Shown piece by piece: positions 38,036 through 46,446 of a stretch of 64,000 nt of DNA. Source of the stretch: Flavobacterium sp. TAB 87 (GTDB lineage Bacteria; Bacteroidota; Bacteroidia; Flavobacteriales; Flavobacteriaceae); the NCBI RefSeq assembly GCF_001529295.1, contig NZ_LLWK01000038.1:434001-498000 (forward strand), written 5' to 3'. A program made the translations under genes and the position numbers. Below the pieces are notes generated by a model. That model did not search any database and was not told the origin of the DNA. It saw only the letters and a program-made list of their open reading frames with translations. The stretch's first letter is position 1. Every line of letters starts with the position of its first letter.

Positions 38036-40438
38036 ATGAAAAAAAGTTTCTCCTCTATAATTGCCACGTTGTTTATTTTGATCGTATTGATACTGATGTA
38101 TTTTACGATTATGCCGCGTTGGGATTCAAAAAGTCACGAAGCCTTGTCTGATTTCTCTACGGAGCGGGCGATGGATCAAATTAAAAACATTGCCAAAGAA
38201 CCGCATTATGTTGGCTCGGCAAATCACGAAGTAGTAGCCACTTATCTGCAAGCCGAATTAGTTGAATTAGGTCTAGAAACGACTATTCAAGAAGGTTTTA
38301 CTTTGAGTGATTGGGGCAATTTGGTCAAGTCCAAAAATATCATGGCTCGCATCAAAGGATCCAATAATTCTAAAGTCTTGGTTTTGCTTTCGCATTACGA
38401 CAGTGCGCCACATTCAGCTTCAAAAGGGGCAAGTGATGATGCGTCGGGCGTTGCCACAATTTTAGAAGGTATGCGTGCTTTTATCTACGACAAGCAACCG
38501 CATAAAAATGACATCATTATTCTCTTTACTGATGCCGAAGAGTTGGGCTTAAATGGCGCCGCTCTTTTTGTAACCGAACACCAATGGGCAAAAGAAGTCG
38601 GAATGGTCATTAATTTTGAGGCCCGTGGTACGGGAGGCCCGAGTTATATGCTGATGGAGACCAACAAAGGAAATTCGGCTATGGTTGATGCTTTTGCAGC
38701 AGCAAAAGTTAAATATCCGGTGAGTAATTCACTAATGTATAGCATTTACAAAATGCTTCCTAACGATACCGATTTGACTGTTTTTAGAGAACAAGGTCAA
38801 ATTCAAGGCTTTAATTTTGCTTTTATTGACGGACATTACAATTACCACACACAGCAAGATGATCTTCAGCACATAGATGAAAACTCGGTAACGCACCAAG
38901 GAACGTATTTGATGCCGTTGCTGCGCTATTTCGCAAATGCAGATCTTTCTAACTTGAATACTACTGAAGATCAAGTCTATTTTTCTCTTCCTTTTACCTT
39001 TCTTAAATATCCTTTTAGTTGGGTTTGGCCAATGACCTTAATTGCTTTTGGGCTGTTGATTGTCATTGTTATCTTGGGTTTCGCCAAACGAATTTTTATC
39101 GCCAAGGAAATAATTAAAGGATTTGTACCCTTTTTAGGTGCATTGCTAACTTCAGCTTTGTTGGCTTTTATTGGTTGGCATTTATTAAAACTATTATATC
39201 CACAGTACAATGATTTGCTCAACGGATTCACCTACAACGGTCATGCTTATATCGCTGTTTTTGTATTATTGAGTCTAGGTATTTGTTTTGCCTTTTACCA
39301 TAATTTCTCAGAACGAAAATTCGCTATGAACCACAGCGTAGCGCCGTTAATTTTGTGGATTATCATTAATGGAGCAGTAGCAAACAGTCTTCCTGGGGCT
39401 GGATTTTTAATTATCCCAGTTTATTTCGGATTGCTATTGCTTGCTTTTCATGCGCTTTTTCAAAGTAATTCACTTTTTATAATGTTGCTTTTTAGTATTC
39501 CGACACTTTTAATAATTGTCCCTTTTATCGAAATGTTTCCAATTGGCTTAGGATTGAAAGTTTTATTTGGAAGTGCCATTTTAACAGTACTCACGTTCGG
39601 ATTGCTTTTGCCGATATTCGGTAATTTTGAAAACAAAGTAGTGTGGACGATGTTCTTTTTTGCGGGAGCGATTGGTTGTTTAGTTTGGGCACATGTAGAC
39701 TCTGGTTATGAGTACGGGAAAGCCAAGTCAAATAGTTTATTGTATGTATATAACGCCGATACAGGTCAAGCCAAATGGGTAACGTACGATAAAAATTTAG
39801 ACGAGTGGACCAAGACTTATTTAGGAGAGAATCCAGAAAAAGCAACGGACTTAAATCTTCTTCCCTTGTTTAGCAAATACAATTCGGGCTTTACGTACGA
39901 TAAAGTGGCCGAAAAGAAAATGCTAATTACACCTTCTGTTTTCTTCTTAAAAGATACCGCTCGTGGCAACCGCAGATTTTTAAAAATTAAAGTGGTGCCG
40001 AATAGAAAGGTAAATCGATATGATATTTTTGCCAATCCTAAAATGACTTTTTATAATTTTAAAGGAAATGGCGTGGCCTCTTTAGGTCAAAAAGGAGAAA
40101 AATTAGAACGCAAAGGCAAGAAAATACTAAGCTATTATGTGGTAAACAATGATCCATTAGAAATGGAATTTAGCATTGATAAAAGTGCCGTATTTGATAT
40201 GGATCTTTTAGAAAGTTCTTTTGATTTATTGACTAATCCGTTATTTGATATGAAGCCAAGAGCAGATTGGATGATGCCTACTCCTTTTATTTTAAATGAT
40301 GCGGTTGTAATTAAACAAAAAATAAAGCCGCGCGCTGTTACTACCGATCCTAGAATTATTTCTCCCTTGGGAGAAGTTGTTATTGATAGTACAGCCACGG
40401 ATAGTATAGTTGTTAAACCTGTAAATATTGGACAATGA
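38036..40438 (+). CDS. membrane M28 family zinc peptidase
   Basis: An 800-residue membrane-anchored metallopeptidase. After one N-terminal transmembrane helix (about residues 6-26), the M28 domain (about 40-300) shows zinc ligands in the usual order: His120 and Asp122 in LSHYDSAPHS, Asp134/135 in GASDDASG, and Glu168/169 in FTDAEELGLNG. A block of about eight transmembrane helices follows (about 320-560), then a soluble extracytoplasmic C-terminal domain. This resembles the Fxna/ERMP1-like layout of M28 proteins in Bacteroidota. I used the ATG at 38036 instead of the TTG at 38024. The stop overlaps the next ATG by four bases. Confidence 0.85.
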   Translation: MKKSFSSIIATLFILIVLILMYFTIMPRWDSKSHEALSDFSTERAMDQIKNIAKEPHYVGSANHEVVATYLQAELVELGLETTIQEGFTLSDWGNLVKSKNIMARIKGSNNSKVLVLLSHYDSAPHSASKGASDDASGVATILEGMRAFIYDKQPHKNDIIILFTDAEELGLNGAALFVTEHQWAKEVGMVINFEARGTGGPSYMLMETNKGNSAMVDAFAAAKVKYPVSNSLMYSIYKMLPNDTDLTVFREQGQIQGFNFAFIDGHYNYHTQQDDLQHIDENSVTHQGTYLMPLLRYFANADLSNLNTTEDQVYFSLPFTFLKYPFSWVWPMTLIAFGLLIVIVILGFAKRIFIAKEIIKGFVPFLGALLTSALLAFIGWHLLKLLYPQYNDLLNGFTYNGHAYIAVFVLLSLGICFAFYHNFSERKFAMNHSVAPLILWIIINGAVANSLPGAGFLIIPVYFGLLLLAFHALFQSNSLFIMLLFSIPTLLIIVPFIEMFPIGLGLKVLFGSAILTVLTFGLLLPIFGNFENKVVWTMFFFAGAIGCLVWAHVDSGYEYGKAKSNSLLYVYNADTGQAKWVTYDKNLDEWTKTYLGENPEKATDLNLLPLFSKYNSGFTYDKVAEKKMLITPSVFFLKDTARGNRRFLKIKVVPNRKVNRYDIFANPKMTFYNFKGNGVASLGQKGEKLERKGKKILSYYVVNNDPLEMEFSIDKSAVFDMDLLESSFDLLTNPLFDMKPRADWMMPTPFILNDAVVIKQKIKPRAVTTDPRIISPLGEVVIDSTATDSIVVKPVNIGQ

Positions 40439-41241
40439 AACAAATTAGTATTTTAGGTTGTGGATGGTTGGGATTGCCTTTGGCTAAAGCCCTACTTGAT
40501 AAAGAATTTGCTATTAAAGGCAGTACGACTTCTGATGAAAAACGGAGTATTCTTGAGAAAGCCAGCATAAAACCGTTTGTAATTGATTTAGGAACGGAGG
40601 CAATTCAGGGCGATGTGCATTCTTTCTTGGAAGGAAGTGAAATTTTAATCATCGATATTCCTCCTAAGTTGAGAAAAGAGAACTCGGAAAGTTTTATAGA
40701 TAAAATTAAATTGTTCGTGCCTTTTATTGAAGAATCAGGTGTTACGAAAGTGATTTTTGTGAGTTCAACATCGGTTTATGGAAAATCTTCAGCTGAAGGA
40801 GAAGTTACAGAGAATACACTTTTAGAACCAGAAACAGAAAGTGGAAAGCAGTTAGTTGAAACGGAAGAATTTCTTCATAGTAATACTAAATTTAAAACCA
40901 CTGTATTGCGTTTTGGCGGATTAATTGGCCCGGATAGACATCCAATTACGTCTTTGGTTAAAAAAGTAAATACAGATGCAAACGCACCTTTAAACTTAAT
41001 CGATCAAAAAGATTGTATTGCCATCATATCCGAAATTATCAAGCAAGACTGTTGGGGGGAAACATTTAATGCGGCGTCTCCAATGCATCCTACCAAAAAA
41101 GAATATTATTCGAAAAAGGCAGTAGAATTTAATTTGCCTGAACCGCAGTTCACTTCTGAAAAAACAATGACCTATAAAATTGTTTCTAGCGCAAAACTAG
41201 AGCACATTCTTAACTATACTTTTCAAGTAGCGATTACATAA
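40435..41241 (+). CDS. NAD(P)-dependent SDR/epimerase-like protein (YeeZ type)
   Basis: A 268-residue Rossmann-fold protein. The nucleotide-binding motif is near the N-terminus, GCGWLGLPLAKAL at residues 8-20, with the form GxGxxG seen in YeeZ-like extended SDR proteins rather than the usual GxxGxxG. SSTSVYGKS near residue 104 matches the catalytic Ser/Tyr region of sugar epimerases; the usual YxxxK lysine is not obvious, so catalysis is uncertain. RFGGLIGPDRHP and NAASPMHPTKKEYY follow. It is translationally coupled to the M28 gene and ends at a strong terminator. Confidence 0.8.
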   Translation: MKQISILGCGWLGLPLAKALLDKEFAIKGSTTSDEKRSILEKASIKPFVIDLGTEAIQGDVHSFLEGSEILIIDIPPKLRKENSESFIDKIKLFVPFIEESGVTKVIFVSSTSVYGKSSAEGEVTENTLLEPETESGKQLVETEEFLHSNTKFKTTVLRFGGLIGPDRHPITSLVKKVNTDANAPLNLIDQKDCIAIISEIIKQDCWGETFNAASPMHPTKKEYYSKKAVEFNLPEPQFTSEKTMTYKIVSSAKLEHILNYTFQVAIT

Positions 41242-41270
41242 AAAAAGCGTCCCAATTGGGACGCTTTTTT
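41241..41270. terminator. bidirectional terminator
   Basis: A 30-base perfect palindrome: AAAAAAGCGTCCC, AATT centre, GGGACGCTTTTTT. It lies between convergent genes and has T-runs in both directions, so it serves both. Confidence 0.9.
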
Positions 41271-41273
41271 GTA

Positions 41274-43334
41274 TTACCAAATCTTAACTCGTTTAGCAGG
41301 TTCGATATACATACCATCTCCTGGTTTGATATCAAATGCTTTATAGAAGGCATCCATATTCTGAATCGGAATTACCGCGCGGTACATTCCTGGCGAATGC
41401 GGATCTGTTTTTACCTGACTTTTCAAGGCTTCATCACGGCTCTTAGTTCTCCAAACCGTAGCCCAAGAAATAAAGAAACGCTGTTCTGGCGTGTATCCGT
41501 CAATTAAGCCTGGGTTTCCATTTGCTTTCAAATACATTTGTAAGCCGTCATAAGCAGCATAAACACCACCTAAATCTCCAATGTTTTCACCCAAAGTAAA
41601 TTTACCATCAACAAAAATTCCTGGTAAAGGTTCTAAAGCACTGTATTGGTCGGCTAAATTTGTTCCCAATGCTGTAAATTGTTTCAAATCTTCTGCAGTC
41701 CACCAGTCTACTAAATTGCCGTCTGCATTGTATCGAGAACCAGAATCATCAAAACCATGTGAGATTTCGTGACCAATTACAGCTCCAATTCCACCATAAT
41801 TTACGGCTTCGTCAGCTTGATAATTGTAAAACGGCGGTTGTAGAATTGCTGCTGGAAATACAATTTCGTTATAAGAAGGATTAAAATAGGCGTTTACGGT
41901 TTGCGGAGACATTCCCCATCTGGTTTTGTCTACTGGTTTTTTAAGATCGGCTAATCCTTCCTCAAAACTCCATTTGGCTAAATTCATATTGTTTTCAAAA
42001 TACGAACCGCCTTCGCTGATGCCTTTAATTTGTAATTGACTGTAGTCTTTCCATTTATCAGGGTAACCAATTTTTACCGTTAGTTTATTTAGTTTCTCAA
42101 TGGCTTTCTCTTTGGTTGAAGCAGACATCCAAGGCAAATCGTTAATTCGAATTTCATAAGCAGCAATTACATTTTTAATCATGTTTTCTGCTTTGGTTTT
42201 TGCTTCTGCAGGAAAATACTTTTCAACGTACAATTTACCTAAAGCTTCACCAATTGATCGGTTCAATACTTGAAGGGCTCTTTCGTCGCGCGGACGTTGT
42301 TTTTCGGCACCTGTTAATGCCGTTCCGTAAAATTCGAAATTAGCATTTTCTATGTCAGTCGACAATTGGGAAGAAGATCTATTTAAAAGTGTCCATTTCA
42401 AATATTCTTTCCAAGCAGGTATATTTTTTTCTTTAAAGACTGTTTCCAAAACTTCCATGTAACGCGGCTGCGTCACGATTACTGTATCTACTTTAGTCAT
42501 TCCTATCGCAGTAATAAATCCTTTCAAGTCTAAGGAAGGAGTCATTTTGCTCAAGTCATTTACAGCAGTTGGGTTGTATTGCTTGCGTCGGTCCCTGCGT
42601 TCTACACGATCCAATCTTGGTGCAGACATTTTAGTTTCTAAAGCTAAGATAGCCGCAGCATTGGTTTTTGCTTGTGCTGGAGTTTCACCAATAAACTGCA
42701 TCATACGCGCTACGTGTGCTTCGTATTTCGCTCTTTTTTCTTTAGAATCTTTATCGTCAGAATTATAATAATCTTTGTCTGGTAACCCTAAGCTGCCTGG
42801 AACAAGAGAAACTACATTTCTAGTACTATTTTTGCTATCTGAGCTCACATAAAGTCCGAAAAATCCGAGTCCACCTTTTGGCTCCATTTCGACTAACAAC
42901 TTTTGTAAATCGGATACGTTTTTAATCGCATCAATTTTTTTTAAGTAGGGCTGTAGTGGAGTGATTCCTCTTTTATTTCTACCCACCGTATCTAATATCG
43001 AATTGTAATAATTGATTGCTTTTCCTTGATCGGTAGTCGATTTGTAAGCGTTGCTTTTGGATGCTTCGTGCAAGAGTGACAAGGCGTTTTTGTCTGTTCG
43101 TAGACGCAATTCATTAAAAGAACCCCAGCTCGTTTGATCGCTCGGTATTACCGTTTCAGTAAGCCAAGCGCCGTTCACGAATTTAAAGAAATCATTGGCA
43201 GGTTTTACATTTTTGTCCATGTAAGCACTGTTGATTCCTGGTTCTTTTGGAACATTGTTTTGGGCTACTCCAGTGGCAAAAGTGACCATTGCAGGAATCG
43301 CAAAAAACAAAAGTTTCTTAGTTTGTTTTTTCAT
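41274..43334 (-). CDS. pepO: M13 family zinc metallopeptidase (PepO/neprilysin-like)
   Basis: A 686-residue exported endopeptidase of the neprilysin family. The signal peptide covers about residues 1-25 (ATGVAQ). The N-terminal M13 domain begins GINSAYMDKNVKPANDFFKF. The C-terminal catalytic domain holds the zinc motif HEISH at about residues 522-526 followed by GFDDSG, and the second motif ENIGDLGG with the third zinc ligand. NAYFNPSYNEIVFPAAIL lies before the zinc site as usual. The end, RVKIW, matches the CxxW-like family terminus without the cysteine. It is expected to degrade peptides in the periplasm or at the surface. It is monocistronic, with a -7-like box (TATGTTTG) on the minus strand at 43369-43362. 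Confidence 0.93.
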   Translation of the reverse strand: MKKQTKKLLFFAIPAMVTFATGVAQNNVPKEPGINSAYMDKNVKPANDFFKFVNGAWLTETVIPSDQTSWGSFNELRLRTDKNALSLLHEASKSNAYKSTTDQGKAINYYNSILDTVGRNKRGITPLQPYLKKIDAIKNVSDLQKLLVEMEPKGGLGFFGLYVSSDSKNSTRNVVSLVPGSLGLPDKDYYNSDDKDSKEKRAKYEAHVARMMQFIGETPAQAKTNAAAILALETKMSAPRLDRVERRDRRKQYNPTAVNDLSKMTPSLDLKGFITAIGMTKVDTVIVTQPRYMEVLETVFKEKNIPAWKEYLKWTLLNRSSSQLSTDIENANFEFYGTALTGAEKQRPRDERALQVLNRSIGEALGKLYVEKYFPAEAKTKAENMIKNVIAAYEIRINDLPWMSASTKEKAIEKLNKLTVKIGYPDKWKDYSQLQIKGISEGGSYFENNMNLAKWSFEEGLADLKKPVDKTRWGMSPQTVNAYFNPSYNEIVFPAAILQPPFYNYQADEAVNYGGIGAVIGHEISHGFDDSGSRYNADGNLVDWWTAEDLKQFTALGTNLADQYSALEPLPGIFVDGKFTLGENIGDLGGVYAAYDGLQMYLKANGNPGLIDGYTPEQRFFISWATVWRTKSRDEALKSQVKTDPHSPGMYRAVIPIQNMDAFYKAFDIKPGDGMYIEPAKRVKIW

Positions 43335-43374
43335 ATTTGTTTACTGTTTTGTGGTTATATACAAACATATCGTT

Positions 43375-43636
43375 ATTTTTTGAATAATTATGTTAAATTA
43401 TTCTTTTCAAATAGAAGAATTTATCACAAAATTCTAGCTTGTTTTTGTGGTTTGTTTACCTAATGTTTCAAAGAAATTGCAGCAAGTTGGCGATGCGCTA
43501 ATGTAACCATTAAACATTTTTAAAGTGAACTGAGACAGAGGAGTAAATAATCAGTTTTATTTCTTCTGCAATAAGCGTTAAAGTGCTATAAGTACGGCGG
43601 TGCTTTTTGAGATAAAAAAAGAACTGTAGTAAGAGT
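43375..43636. other. intergenic region between divergent genes
   Basis: AT-rich stretch between the M13 peptidase and the porin gene. I see no ORF with coding character and no RNA gene here; the notable structure is the palindrome pair that follows. Confidence 0.35.
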
Positions 43637-43674
43637 AATTATTTGATTGTCAAATAATTTATAATTGTAAATTA
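43637..43674. promoter_or_regulatory. two overlapping palindromes, possible operator
   Basis: AATTATTTG and CAAATAATT (43637-43645, 43651-43659) flank a five-base centre. A second palindrome, TAATTTA and TAAATTA (43655-43661, 43668-43674), overlaps its right arm. They lie about 90 bases upstream of the porin gene. The TTGA-TTG-TCAA core loosely recalls a Crp/Fnr-type site, though the spacing is not standard. Confidence 0.4.
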
Positions 43675-43763
43675 ATAGTCGGAATACGATATTTATCATA
43701 AAATGGGTGATAAACTAATCTTACATTTAACTCATAAAAAAATGAATTCTAAAATATTTTAAG

Positions 43764-44996
43764 ATGAGAGCATTAAAAATAAGTGTACTGGCTGCAATCG
43801 CTTTTCAAGCAGTGGGATACGCACAAGAAACAAAATCGCCATTTTCATTAGATGGAGAATTTAGACCTCGAACGGAATGGAGAGATAGTGGTTTTTCAAA
43901 AACTGCTTTAGAAGGTGCTGAAGGTTATTTTAGAACCGACGCTAGAGTGCGTTTGGGTGCGGGTTATAAAACAGAATCCATACATACGTATTTGCTTTTG
44001 CAGGAAGTTTTCGTTTTTGGCGATCGCGCACAAACCGCAACTAAAGGCAATGATAATTTTAGAGTGCAAGAAGCTTGGGCAGATATTAAATTGACCAGCA
44101 AATCTACTTTTAAAGTAGGACGTCAAACCTTGTCTTATGATGATCAACGTATTTTAGGTGCATTGGATTGGGCACAGCAATCGCGCACGCACGATGTTGG
44201 TGTTTTTAAATTGAATGAGAATGGGTATGTTTTTGATGCTGGATTTGCTGTTAATTCTGATGGGCAAGACAATTTGTACAATACTGCGGCCGGTTTCTCT
44301 TATAAGAACATGGTTTTTGCGCACTTAAATAAACAGTTCGGACAGTTTAATATGAGCCTTTTAGTTTTAGGAAATGAATTTCAAGATGCCACAGATCCTG
44401 ATGCTTTAGGTCCTTTGTTGCCTTCAGACAATAAATCATTTTTAAAAACGGCTGGTGTTCATCTGGATTATACTTTTGATATTTTAAAATTAAGCGCCAA
44501 CGGATATGTGCAAGACGGCTACCGATTAAATGATATTGCGGTTGATAATGCTTATTTAGTAAGTTTGGATGCAGCTTTTAAATTGAGTGAAGTTTTTGGA
44601 GCTACTCTTGGAGCCGAGATAATTTCTGGTAAAGACGATTCTTCTGTGGGATTTTTCCCGTTGTACGGAACCAATCATAAATTTAATGGTGGAATGGATC
44701 GCTTTTATGTGGGAAATTATGCGAATGCTAATGGTCTGGTAGATCTGCATGCAGGACTTTCGGCGAATTTAAAAAATGATTTTTCGGTAGGTTTAGATGT
44801 GTTGTACTTTACAGAGCAATCGCAAACTAAAGAATACATGGGAACCGAATTGGATTTTGTAATTGGTAAAAAATTCAACGGCTATGCTTTAAAAGGAGGT
44901 TACTCTCAGTTTTTTGAGCCGAGTCGAATTACAAATGATAAAGGCAATCAAAATTGGGCTTGGTTAATGTTGGTAGTAAAACCAAAGTTCTTGTAA
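43764..44996 (+). CDS. alginate-export-family outer-membrane porin
   Basis: A 410-residue outer-membrane beta-barrel with a signal peptide (1 to about 20, GYAQ). LDGEFRPRTEWRDSGF near the N-terminus, YFRTDARVRLGAGY, WADIKLTSKSTFKVGRQTLS and YDDQRILGALDWAQQSRTHD are the hallmarks of the alginate_exp (AlgE-like) family. In spite of the family name, many members in non-alginate producers are of unknown specificity, so the substrate is left open. It ends in a beta strand with terminal aromatic/hydrophobic residues (LVVKPKFL). Two overlapping palindromes upstream may control it. No partner gene adjoins it. Confidence 0.82.
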   Translation: MRALKISVLAAIAFQAVGYAQETKSPFSLDGEFRPRTEWRDSGFSKTALEGAEGYFRTDARVRLGAGYKTESIHTYLLLQEVFVFGDRAQTATKGNDNFRVQEAWADIKLTSKSTFKVGRQTLSYDDQRILGALDWAQQSRTHDVGVFKLNENGYVFDAGFAVNSDGQDNLYNTAAGFSYKNMVFAHLNKQFGQFNMSLLVLGNEFQDATDPDALGPLLPSDNKSFLKTAGVHLDYTFDILKLSANGYVQDGYRLNDIAVDNAYLVSLDAAFKLSEVFGATLGAEIISGKDDSSVGFFPLYGTNHKFNGGMDRFYVGNYANANGLVDLHAGLSANLKNDFSVGLDVLYFTEQSQTKEYMGTELDFVIGKKFNGYALKGGYSQFFEPSRITNDKGNQNWAWLMLVVKPKFL

Positions 44997-45018
44997 TAGC
45001 GTGCTACGGCAAAAGTAG

Positions 45019-45088
45019 TGTCAAATCGAGCGCATTGGAGTTATCTTGTAAATTAGCAAGAAAAGTCTCGACTGCGCTTGAGATGATA
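45019..45088. repeat. dispersed-repeat-like inverted element A
   Basis: A long imperfect inverted repeat: the left arm begins TGTCAAATCGAGCGCA and the right arm is CTCGACTGCGCTTGAGATGA. I recall near-identical TCGAGCGCAGTCGAGA elements between genes in many Flavobacteriaceae genomes. It lies just after the porin gene. Confidence 0.5.
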
Positions 45089-45155
45089 GCTGCAGGATTG
45101 TTGAGGTTTTGGCGTTTCGTCTGATTCGTGAGTTGAATAATAAAAAGAAGTGACT

Positions 45156-45247
45156 TAGCCCTGGTAGCAGCGGTATTCCCGCTTTTTGCGAGATATAGCG
45201 GATGACGGGAGTACACGTTATTATGAAAAGGAAAACTTCAGCTCCTT
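45156..45247. repeat. dispersed-repeat-like element B
   Basis: It opens TAGCCCTGGTAGCAGCGG, has a CCCGC-TTTTT-GCG hairpin centre, then ATATAGCGGATGACGGGA and ends near AGCTCCT. This pattern (TAGCCC...AGCGG...ATATAGCGGA...GGGA...AGCTCC) matches what I remember of a very common intergenic element in Flavobacterium. It is probably structured RNA or a REP-like sequence, not a gene. Confidence 0.5.
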
Positions 45248-45435
45248 AAACTAGCGCAATTCAATTCTTAGCAGAAGGTTAAAACCGAAAGCTTTGCTGC
45301 AAAGAAGAAGTTGTTTTTGTATTTTTGAGGCCAATTCGTTTTAGAACCGATTTATTGGTAAAGAAGTTGTTTTTCAGACAGCAATTATCGTGAGATGGGT
45401 AATAATTCGAACGTTAAAAAACAAATCACACTGCT
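45248..45435. other. intergenic region upstream of the SCO gene
   Basis: About 190 bases with no recognisable gene or clear promoter box; this is the leader side of the SCO family gene. Confidence 0.3.
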
Positions 45436-46101
45436 ATGAAATCTTTATTGTACCGCTACCGAAAATTTTTAATTGCACTTTTTATTTTTTCGGCAGTGAC
45501 CTTATCTCTAATCTACATACAACTTAAACCGGCTAAATCATTACCAATTTTTAACCCCGCTGATGTCAATCCAGAGTTGGTGGATAGCACCATGCAGTAT
45601 AAAAGTAAATACCATACCATTGCAGATTTCTCTTTTGTGAACCAAAACGGCGATACGATTACTCAAAAAGATTACGAGGGTAAAATATATGTAGCCGACT
45701 TCTTTTTTACAACCTGCGGAACTATCTGCCCTAAAATGACGGCCAATTTATTTGACGTACAAGCGGCGACTTTAAACAATCCGAAAGTTATGTTGTTGTC
45801 GCACACGGTTTTCCCGGATACAGACAGTATTCCGGTGCTTAAATCGTACGCTATTAAACACGGCGTAGTGGATCGAAAATGGAATTTGGTCACTGGCGAT
45901 AAAAAACAAATTTACGAAATGGCGCGTAAGTCGTATTTGGCTGTTAAACTTGGTAGTCCTGACCAATTGTACGATATGGTACATACTGAAAATTTTATTT
46001 TAGTCGATCAAAAAAGACGCGTTCGCGGTTTTTATGATGGAACTCAAAAAGAAGACGTAGCACGCTTGATCGAAGACATTGAATTTTTGAGCACACAATA
46101 A
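45436..46101 (+). CDS. SCO family (Sco1/SenC) thioredoxin-fold protein
   Basis: A 221-residue membrane-anchored protein with one N-terminal transmembrane helix (about residues 10-29) and a periplasmic thioredoxin-like domain. The copper-binding Cys-x3-Cys is Cys94-Cys98 (TTCGTICPKM) and the third ligand is His183 (MVHTENFILVD). SCO proteins deliver copper to the CuA site of cytochrome c oxidase or act as thiol redox chaperones. The start gives a standard signal anchor. Upstream lie the dispersed repeats and downstream, after 126 bases, feoAB, so the gene is likely on its own. Confidence 0.9.
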   Translation: MKSLLYRYRKFLIALFIFSAVTLSLIYIQLKPAKSLPIFNPADVNPELVDSTMQYKSKYHTIADFSFVNQNGDTITQKDYEGKIYVADFFFTTCGTICPKMTANLFDVQAATLNNPKVMLLSHTVFPDTDSIPVLKSYAIKHGVVDRKWNLVTGDKKQIYEMARKSYLAVKLGSPDQLYDMVHTENFILVDQKRRVRGFYDGTQKEDVARLIEDIEFLSTQ

Positions 46102-46164
46102 AAACACACTAATTTACAATTGTTAAAAGATTTTTCATAGCCTCCAAATGCCCTTAAATTCATA

Positions 46165-46181
46165 TATATTTGCTACTTTTG
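46165..46181 (+). promoter_or_regulatory. tandem -7 boxes upstream of feoA
   Basis: TATATTTG (46165-46172) and TACTTTTG (46174-46181) both fit TAnnTTTG, 46 to 55 bases before the feoA ATG. I find no good TTG at the right distance for either. Two start sites or an alternative sigma preference are possible. Confidence 0.4.
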
Positions 46182-46227
46182 CAATATTAATTCAATCTAA
46201 ATAAGCTTGAGACATTCAATTCACACC

Positions 46228-46446
46228 ATGAAAAAAGGGGACAAAGCAATCATCAAAGATTTTGATATTGACTTGGTTCCATTAAAGTTATTAGAAATGG
46301 GCTGTTTGCCAGGAAATAGTGTCGAGTTGCTTCAGATTGCTCCTTTCGGAGATCCGTTGTATTTGGATATTAATGGCTCTCATGTTGCCATTAGAATTGA
46401 AACTGCACGCGAAATAGAAGTTGAATTAATTGAAGTCCACTTATAA
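46228..46446 (+). CDS. feoA: ferrous iron transport protein A
   Basis: A 72-residue SH3-like cytoplasmic protein that assists FeoB in Fe2+ uptake. It has the normal FeoA pattern: KGDKAIIKDF, a LLEMGCLPGNSVELLQIAPFGD core where LxxLGLxPG is the family norm, and GSHVAIRIETAREIEVE at the end. The ATG at 46228 is preferred to the TTG at 46207, which would add seven residues unlike the family. The stop codon overlaps the feoB start by one base (TAATG), so the two are coupled. Confidence 0.9.
   Translation: MKKGDKAIIKDFDIDLVPLKLLEMGCLPGNSVELLQIAPFGDPLYLDINGSHVAIRIETAREIEVELIEVHL

Noticed and set aside
43134..43463. 109-codon rightward ORF over the M13 peptidase start
   Set aside because: It is antisense to the signal peptide and N-terminal domain of the peptidase and extends into AT-rich intergenic DNA.
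45004..45216. 70-codon leftward ORF in the porin-SCO gap
   Set aside because: It runs through the two dispersed-repeat-like elements and has no protein-like pattern.
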